From UBA1381 sp964399965 (lineage in GTDB: Bacteria; Bacillota; Clostridia; UBA1381), in contig CAYNRX010000048.1 in assembly GCA_964399965.1 (NCBI GenBank), positions 1-11,253 of the forward strand: a stretch of DNA of 11,253 bases. The letters are read 5' to 3'. Positions 7,148 through 11,253 of this stretch are shown piece by piece; within the stretch, counting starts at the first letter, position 1, and every line of letters begins with the position of its first letter. Both the position numbers and the translations under genes were made by a program. The notes under the pieces are model-generated. The model was not told the DNA's origin. It did not search any database and saw only the letters and a program-made list of their open reading frames with translations.

Positions 7148-7189
7148 TTAGCCAGAAATCAATTGCAAAAAGGGTTTTGCAATTGACTA
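7148..7189 (+). repeat. 42-nt hairpin repeat, copy 1
   Basis: The element is TTAG, then CCAGAAA, then a 12-bp stem starting TCAATTGC with an AGGG tetraloop, then CTA. TAG (7149-7151) can pair with CTA (7187-7189), leaving CCAGAAA as a 7-nt one-sided bulge. Copy 2, in the same orientation at 7576-7617, has the same length and differs only at a stem base pair and three loop bases. It lies in the regulator's 5' leader but antisense to it. I do not recognise the family. Confidence 0.8.
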
Positions 7190-7193
7190 TTAT

Positions 7194-7232
7194 AAAAAGA
7201 ACCGCATTGCCTTACCCCTAAAGCAATGCGGT
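7194..7232 (-). terminator. terminator-like hairpin in the regulator leader (possible attenuator)
   Basis: ACCGCATTGC (7201-7210) pairs perfectly with GCAATGCGGT (7223-7232). On the minus strand the stem is followed by TCTTTTTATA, the form of an intrinsic terminator. It lies between the regulator's promoter (7283-7311) and its start codon (7081), so it would cut the transcript about 80 nt after initiation unless prevented. On the plus strand the downstream T tract is poor. A tiny reading frame on the minus strand (ATG at 7238 to TAG at 7218, MKTALL) covers the first arm of the stem. It has only a weak ribosome-binding site and may be chance. Confidence 0.65.
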
Positions 7233-7282
7233 CTTCATATTTTCTTTATTGTTATACCTGTCTGTTCCCTAAGAACATCTAT

Positions 7283-7311
7283 AGTATACCATATAGCCGC
7301 TGTCCGGTCAA
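7283..7311 (-). promoter_or_regulatory. promoter of the AraC-family regulator
   Basis: On the minus strand: TTGACC (7306-7311), a 17-bp spacer ending in TGG, which makes an extended -10, and TATACT (7283-7288). The predicted start is near 7276, giving a leader of about 195 nt that contains a terminator-like hairpin, one 42-nt repeat (antisense) and a further hairpin. It faces away from the promoter at 7517-7545. Confidence 0.75.
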
Positions 7312-7368
7312 GGCGTTCGAAGGAATTTTGGCAGGCATTTCGATAAAAAGGGACGTTTTTTGAGTGAA

Positions 7369-7470
7369 TATGACAAATATTACAAACATTACAGCGCAAG
7401 AATCAGGGGTTTGGCGGAGTTATATGCAAAAATAGTCGAACGCTGTAATATTTGTAATAATAACGTCATA
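7369..7470. promoter_or_regulatory. large inverted-repeat operator candidate between divergent promoters
   Basis: The left arm 7369-7396 and right arm 7441-7470 are inverted copies. TATGAC matches at the outside and ATTACAAA-N-ATTACAGCG matches on the inside, with a 4-versus-6-nt mismatch segment between. Each arm contains two direct ATTACA units about 9-10 bp apart, the layout expected for one AraC-family monomer reading adjacent major grooves. The two 18-bp cores are centred 62 bp apart, close to six helical turns. The inference is binding and possibly looping by the adjacent regulator. Confidence 0.6.
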
Positions 7471-7471
7471 A

Positions 7472-7500
7472 TTGTGCGAAATGCACAAAAGGATATCCTT
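7472..7500. promoter_or_regulatory. two further palindromes upstream of the GH26-like gene promoter
   Basis: TTGTGC (7472-7477) and GCACAA (7483-7488) form an inverted repeat around GAAAT. It is immediately followed by the perfect 12-bp palindrome AAGGATATCCTT (7489-7500). Both lie 17-45 bp upstream of the -35 box at 7517, a usual position for activator sites. The binding protein is unknown. Confidence 0.45.
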
Positions 7501-7516
7501 GGATGCTGATAAATAC

Positions 7517-7545
7517 TTGACCTTAGACAGAAAGTATAGTATAAT
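7517..7545 (+). promoter_or_regulatory. promoter of the GH26-like lipoprotein gene
   Basis: TTGACC (7517-7522), a 17-bp spacer and a perfect TATAAT (7540-7545). The predicted start is near 7552, giving a leader of about 98 nt that contains the second 42-nt hairpin repeat before the Shine-Dalgarno. It probably also transcribes the SLH gene downstream. Confidence 0.85.
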
Positions 7546-7575
7546 ATTGTCAATAAAGAACTTTTATTTTCTTCA

Positions 7576-7617
7576 TTAGCCAGAAATCAATTGCGAAAAA
7601 AATTTCGCAATTGACTA
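7576..7617 (+). repeat. 42-nt hairpin repeat, copy 2, in the mRNA leader
   Basis: Same 42-nt layout as the copy at 7148-7189: TTAG, CCAGAAA, a 12-bp perfect stem starting TCAATTGC, loop AAAA, CTA. Stem position 20/31 is G-C here and A-T in the other copy, a compensatory change. Flanks TTCTTCATTAG (7569-7579) and CTAAATAAAGAA (7615-7626) extend the pairing with one mismatch and one bulge, so the whole leader of the lipoprotein mRNA can fold into one long hairpin ending just before the ribosome binding site. Confidence 0.8.
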
Positions 7618-7649
7618 AATAAAGAAGTTTTAGAACGGGGGGACACGCT

Positions 7650-10472
7650 TTGAAAATCTGGAAAGGAATGTGCTGCATAGGCGCCGCGCTGTTATTGGGA
7701 GCCTGCTCTTTCGGGGGCGGCGATGCTGAAACGGAAGTATATCCCGGAGGAATATTCTACAGCGATAATATGACGCTTACGGTAGACGGCGCAGACTGCC
7801 CGGTGTATGAGGTAGGAGGGCGCGCGGCCGTGGCGATAGAGGACATATTGACGCACGGATTCAGCGCAGATACAGATACAGTGGAAAAGTCTTCCGGAGA
7901 TAAACAGCAGCTGCTGCTTTTGAGTAAGACCGGTGAGAACGAGAACACAGAGGAGGCCGTGCAATTTCTGGACGGCAAGGACGTGGGAGATATCACGGTA
8001 TATATAAACGGGAATTATATAGAGCTTTACGAATCAGACGGAAAGCTGTGCGCATTGCTGGACGTTATAGGCAACGCTTACAACAGCACCCTCAGAGACA
8101 GCGGAGTATCGGAGGCTTATATGGCCTCCTCCTATAATGGTGAGGATAACAGTGCTGTATTGGATACCGAGTACGACCGTCTGCCCAAGGCTGACGACAC
8201 GATAGAGGAGTTTAAAGCCAAGGATCCCATCTTCACACAGGAAATAGTGCGTGAGATAGAAAATGATGATTTTACAATAGTACAAAAAAACATTTATTAT
8301 GATTTTTATAAAACACGGGAAGAGGTACTTAAGGTAGATAAAGAGGGACGGGCGTTCTATATCGGCTCGGTATTTTCTGACCTTTACGGCATCTCTGCGG
8401 TAGATGATCTGGAATTTGACGGTGAGAAGCTACGCTTTTCGGGAATAAGAAACGGCGAACGCGGCTGGTATGCAGCAGATATCGATACCGGCAAGCCCGA
8501 GGAATGTCTTCCGCATACGAGCTATGAGCAGAAGGTATCTGAGCTATCTCCCATGTGGCAGGCGGAAACAGACAGAGGTGGATTGTTCGTTATTGAGGAA
8601 AACGGCCGGCAGCGGATAATATTGATAGACCGCGAGGGCTTTACGCATTACATTTCACGGGATATAACAGCAGGGAAGGAATTTTCCCAGATAACAGATA
8701 TAGAGCTTACGGAAGAAGGACTGCGATTTAGCGGAGATTCTGAAGAGTATTTAGTCGATACAGAGACCGGCGGCGTGATCGGCGATACGATATACTCCGA
8801 TCCGTCAACGATAATACTTGACGGCGTACATATCCAATCCTATGAGATCGGAGGAAAAAAGGCAATACGCGCCGAGGATCTGGTAAACTGCGGCTTTAAC
8901 ATTGTGAGTGATGATCAGGGGATAAACCTTGTCGAACAGGAAATAGCAGAAAGCCGTACCGACTGCGCCGGACTTGGACGCACAGAGATAGGTCGGGCGC
9001 AGAAAACGAAGAGCCGCGTCCGCTTTAACGGTATGACTATTCCCTCCCTGGAATGCGGCGGAAGCCATTATCTGCTTATTGACGATCTGTGCGGATTTAG
9101 GACCGAATATAACAGCGAATGGGGATATTCGGACTATAATATGAAGCTCACGGAAGAGGCTGGAGTTTTAAATATAGAGCTGTTCCGCTTGGGCGGTATG
9201 AAGGACGGCGAATATGAGCGGCTCAATGCGATGGTATCAGAGCCGGAATTTGGTCTTTACACCGAAAGCCGCGAGCTGGAAGCTCCGTATTTCGGGGCGA
9301 AGCTCGAACCACAGAGCGGTGTTTATGCAGGCATGAACGGCGATGGCATGGTTCCGCGCGGACAGCTGTCGGCAACGCTAAATTACTTGGAATTTGACAC
9401 CTATCAGACCGAGGTTTACCGTATAAACAGTACCTATATTGAGGATATGGACTGCTTATGCATAGTGCCGTGGAATATCACCGACCTGTCGCTTGTATAC
9501 GATAATGATGAATATATGCGTTATACGCTTGATAAGCTGAAAGCATTCGGCAAGCCGATGATAATACGCTTTGGAGCGGAGATGAACGTCAGCCAGATAG
9601 GCGATATGCCTGCGGCCTATGTAAACGCCTTCCGCAAGGTGTCAGAGCTTATTCATGCGGAGTACCCGGAATTTGCCGTAATGTGGTCGATAAACGACCT
9701 GGGCGGACTGAACAAGCCGACGGCTTATTACTATCCCGGCGATGAATATGTGGACTGGATAGGCGTATCCTCGTTTATGAAAAAGCATTTCATGGCGCAA
9801 ACAGGAGCGGATAGGGCTACTGATGTATATTTTATGACGGGCGATTTTGCTTATCACACAAATGCGCTTAAAAACGTAACTCAATTTATGCGGGAAAACG
9901 GTATCCAAAAGCCTCTGGCGATAAGCGAGGGCGGTACGGCAACATCGCTAAATTATGAAAACGGCGGTGAGATCGACGAGTGGTCACAGCGTCGTATGGA
10001 AAATATGTACTGGTACGTCCCGATGCGATATCCGGAGGTGAAGCTGATAGATTACTTTAACCGCTCTACAAGCAGTGAGGCACAGTCGTATGATATATCG
10101 TCAAAGAAAGAGCTTGTGGATATTTTTGAGGAGGCTACCACAGCAGGTATGTATCGGAAAAGCTACAGCGAGGGAGCGGAGTTTACTTTTGTGAACGCTG
10201 TCGGTAGGACGTATCAAGCTGAGGATATGATCCCGCTTTATACGTTTGCTTATGTACCTGAGGAGGATGTTTCCCGGGTGGCCTATAGCATTGACGGTGC
10301 GCTTCTGGCTGAATGTACCGAGGTGCCATACCGGTATGAAATGGATATTTCGGAGCTTGCGGAAGGCGATCATTTATTGAGTATCGATGTAACTGCCGGT
10401 GATATGGTCTTTCAGCAGAGCCATATGGTAAATAAGACCGGGAATGAGGTAAATATCACAGAAGCACAGTGA
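7650..10472 (+). CDS. lipoprotein with stalk domains and a divergent GH26-like catalytic domain
   Basis: A 940-residue surface lipoprotein. The signal peptide ends in lipobox LLGAC, with lipidated Cys19. Two pairs of copper-amine-oxidase N-terminal-like stalk modules are seen: about 41-92 (TLTVDGADC, YEVGGRAAVAIED) with 115-165, and 386-430 (IILDGVHIQSYEIGGKKAI) with 456-505. Between them is a beta-rich region (about 185-380) with repeated FDGEKLRFSG / EEGLRFSG phrases. The catalytic domain (about 550-810) starts near SGVYAGMNGDG and carries putative acid/base Glu644 (IIRFGAEMN), the GH26-typical YYPGDEYVDWIGV (694-706) and putative nucleophile Glu760 (LAISEGGT). Glu644 is preceded by Ala rather than the His usual in GH26 mannanases, and the Trp-rich loop is not evident, so substrate assignment is unsafe. 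A C-terminal Ig-like domain (about 855-925) follows. The start codon is TTG, set by GGGGGG (7637-7642) 7 nt upstream. The ATG at codon 7 would remove the charged n-region. Confidence 0.88.
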   Translation: MKIWKGMCCIGAALLLGACSFGGGDAETEVYPGGIFYSDNMTLTVDGADCPVYEVGGRAAVAIEDILTHGFSADTDTVEKSSGDKQQLLLLSKTGENENTEEAVQFLDGKDVGDITVYINGNYIELYESDGKLCALLDVIGNAYNSTLRDSGVSEAYMASSYNGEDNSAVLDTEYDRLPKADDTIEEFKAKDPIFTQEIVREIENDDFTIVQKNIYYDFYKTREEVLKVDKEGRAFYIGSVFSDLYGISAVDDLEFDGEKLRFSGIRNGERGWYAADIDTGKPEECLPHTSYEQKVSELSPMWQAETDRGGLFVIEENGRQRIILIDREGFTHYISRDITAGKEFSQITDIELTEEGLRFSGDSEEYLVDTETGGVIGDTIYSDPSTIILDGVHIQSYEIGGKKAIRAEDLVNCGFNIVSDDQGINLVEQEIAESRTDCAGLGRTEIGRAQKTKSRVRFNGMTIPSLECGGSHYLLIDDLCGFRTEYNSEWGYSDYNMKLTEEAGVLNIELFRLGGMKDGEYERLNAMVSEPEFGLYTESRELEAPYFGAKLEPQSGVYAGMNGDGMVPRGQLSATLNYLEFDTYQTEVYRINSTYIEDMDCLCIVPWNITDLSLVYDNDEYMRYTLDKLKAFGKPMIIRFGAEMNVSQIGDMPAAYVNAFRKVSELIHAEYPEFAVMWSINDLGGLNKPTAYYYPGDEYVDWIGVSSFMKKHFMAQTGADRATDVYFMTGDFAYHTNALKNVTQFMRENGIQKPLAISEGGTATSLNYENGGEIDEWSQRRMENMYWYVPMRYPEVKLIDYFNRSTSSEAQSYDISSKKELVDIFEEATTAGMYRKSYSEGAEFTFVNAVGRTYQAEDMIPLYTFAYVPEEDVSRVAYSIDGALLAECTEVPYRYEMDISELAEGDHLLSIDVTAGDMVFQQSHMVNKTGNEVNITEAQ

Positions 10473-10536
10473 AAGTCCGGCAGTATTTACAGCCGTATGA
10501 AGATAAAAAAACATTGATCGAAACGGAGGAATTAAC

Positions 10537-11118
10537 GTGAAAAGGAAAACGGCCGCAGTTTTAGCGGCAGCTTTGGCAGCATTTGCTCTGCCCGTATCGG
10601 CGGCAGAATTTAGCGACATACCGGCGGAGGATGCAGCTCTTAATAGTGCTCTTGAGCGATTGGGCGATATAATGGAGGGCTTTGAGGACGGGACCTTCCG
10701 CCCGGAAGAAACGCTTACCAGGGCGGAGCTGGCAAAAATAACAGCTTCGGTAAAAACAGCAGAAAACATCCGGGAATACAGTGATGTTTCACCTGAGCAT
10801 TGGGCATACGAATGGATAAGCGCGACCCCATATTTCGTAGGTTTTGAGGACGGAACCTTCCGTCCGGAGAATGCGGTAACTAACGCTCAGATGACAGCGG
10901 TGGCAGTGAGGCTGATAGGAAAGGAAAACGAGGCTGCAAGCAGGTATACATCACAGGACGAGGGCGAAGCCATACCGGTGTATCCTGACGGCTATATGCA
11001 AGCGGCAGCATCGTACGACCTGCTTGATGGGACAGAAGAGCTGATGGTGGAGGAGACGGTGACAAGGCGCAACGCGGCGGTTATCATCGCCAATGCGCTG
11101 GATATGGCGGATCTATAA
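10537..11118 (+). CDS. small SLH-domain protein (S-layer homology only)
   Basis: 193 residues: a signal peptide (about 1-23, MKRKTAAVLAAALAAFALPVSA) followed only by SLH-type repeats. Repeat 1 (about 24-75) contains GFEDGTFRPEETLTRAELAK with the TRAE motif used to bind pyruvylated secondary cell-wall polymer. Repeat 2 (about 80-130) repeats GFEDGTFRPE exactly but has TNAQ at the motif position. Repeat 3 (about 145-190) is degenerate with TRRN. It has no attached enzyme, so it may bind the wall itself, act as an adaptor, or be a remnant of a larger anchor. The start is GTG, with ACGGAGGA (10523-10530) 6 nt upstream. It lies 64 nt behind the GH26-like lipoprotein with no hairpin or clear promoter between, so co-transcription is likely. 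Confidence 0.88.
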   Translation: MKRKTAAVLAAALAAFALPVSAAEFSDIPAEDAALNSALERLGDIMEGFEDGTFRPEETLTRAELAKITASVKTAENIREYSDVSPEHWAYEWISATPYFVGFEDGTFRPENAVTNAQMTAVAVRLIGKENEAASRYTSQDEGEAIPVYPDGYMQAAASYDLLDGTEELMVEETVTRRNAAVIIANALDMADL

Positions 11119-11183
11119 AAGGTAATAGGACGCAAATTTAGCATTAAGGATTATTCGAAAATTTTATAAGACCTCCAAAATGG

Positions 11184-11205
11184 GCGTGCGAAATTTTTTC
11201 GACGC
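11184..11205. other. short hairpin in the 3' intergenic tail
   Basis: GCGT-G-CGAAA (11184-11193) can pair with TTTCGACGC (11197-11205) with one bulged G and a TTT loop. There is no T run after it, so it is a poor intrinsic terminator for the SLH operon. The rest of 11119-11253 is AT-rich. It ends in CCTCCTT, which on the minus strand reads AAGGAGG, but no start codon follows at a suitable distance. Confidence 0.3.
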
Positions 11206-11253
11206 GGCGGAAAAAGTTGTGTAAAAAGTATAAAAACGAACCTCCTTGGTGAA

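Noticed and set aside
7148..7189. Known antiterminator (RAT) hairpin or integron attC site
   Set aside because: The sequence does not resemble the LicT/SacY-type RAT consensus, and there is no integrase or cassette context. The one-sided bulge alone is not enough.
7472..7488. Catabolite-responsive element (CcpA cre site)
   Set aside because: TTGTGC-GAAAT-GCACAA does not fit the cre consensus, which has a central CG in a TGNAANCGNTNNCA-type palindrome.
7148..7617. Possible CRISPR array from the repeated 42-nt element
   Set aside because: There are only two copies, almost 390 bp apart, with promoters and palindromes between them and no spacer periodicity or cas genes.
11180..11224. 14-codon frame MGVRNFFDAAEKVV near the right end
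   Set aside because: It has no Shine-Dalgarno, is very short, and overlaps a hairpin. It cannot be supported as a gene.
11230..11253. AAGGAGG on the minus strand at the right edge as the start region of a leftward gene
   Set aside because: No ATG, GTG or TTG lies at a suitable distance downstream and no open frame follows.

Overview
The window looks like the chromosome of a Gram-positive Clostridia-type bacterium (Firmicutes) that lives on plant polysaccharides, probably in a gut or similar community. The reasons are purine-rich Shine-Dalgarno sites, genome-encoded CCA ends on the tRNAs, AT-rich intergenic DNA with sigma-A-type promoters, an SLH (S-layer homology) protein, a copper-amine-oxidase-like stalk on a lipoprotein, and large secreted multidomain glycosidases. 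The species cannot be named from the sequence.

Left part (1-1530): the window opens in the last ~52 nt of a 5S rRNA gene, so an rRNA operon ends here, followed by its terminator. A promoter-like signal is embedded in that terminator. Next is a membrane protein with an N-terminal zinc ribbon and an extracytoplasmic C-terminal domain. A strong promoter then drives a two-tRNA unit, tRNA-Ser(CGA) and tRNA-Ala(CGC), closed by a 16-bp-stem terminator. A decayed GNAT acetyltransferase fragment and a bidirectional terminator separate this block from the sugar-degradation locus.

Middle and right part (1538-11118): this is a polysaccharide-utilisation locus organised around an AraC-family regulator. 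On the minus strand lie the regulator (6026-7081) and, behind it with its own extended -10 promoter, a secreted two-enzyme protein of about 1455 residues (GH30, Ig-like, CBM32, Ig-like, GH43, LamG). On the plus strand, divergent from the regulator, lie a lipoprotein of 940 residues with stalk domains and a divergent GH26-like catalytic domain, and 64 nt later a small SLH-only protein. The GH30/GH43 pairing points to type II arabinogalactan side chains (beta-1,6-galactan with arabinose or related furanose decorations). The GH26-like lipoprotein could act on a second plant polymer or on an unrecognised linkage.

The 568-bp divergent intergenic region (7082-7649) is the most information-dense stretch. 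It holds two face-to-face promoters, each with a TTGACC -35 and a 17-bp spacer. Between them are a long imperfect inverted repeat whose arms carry repeated ATTACA units (a candidate AraC-type operator) and two further palindromes. Two copies of a 42-nt hairpin element differ at a covarying base pair. A terminator-like hairpin sits in the regulator's leader, suggesting attenuation. None of these non-coding elements matches a class I can name.
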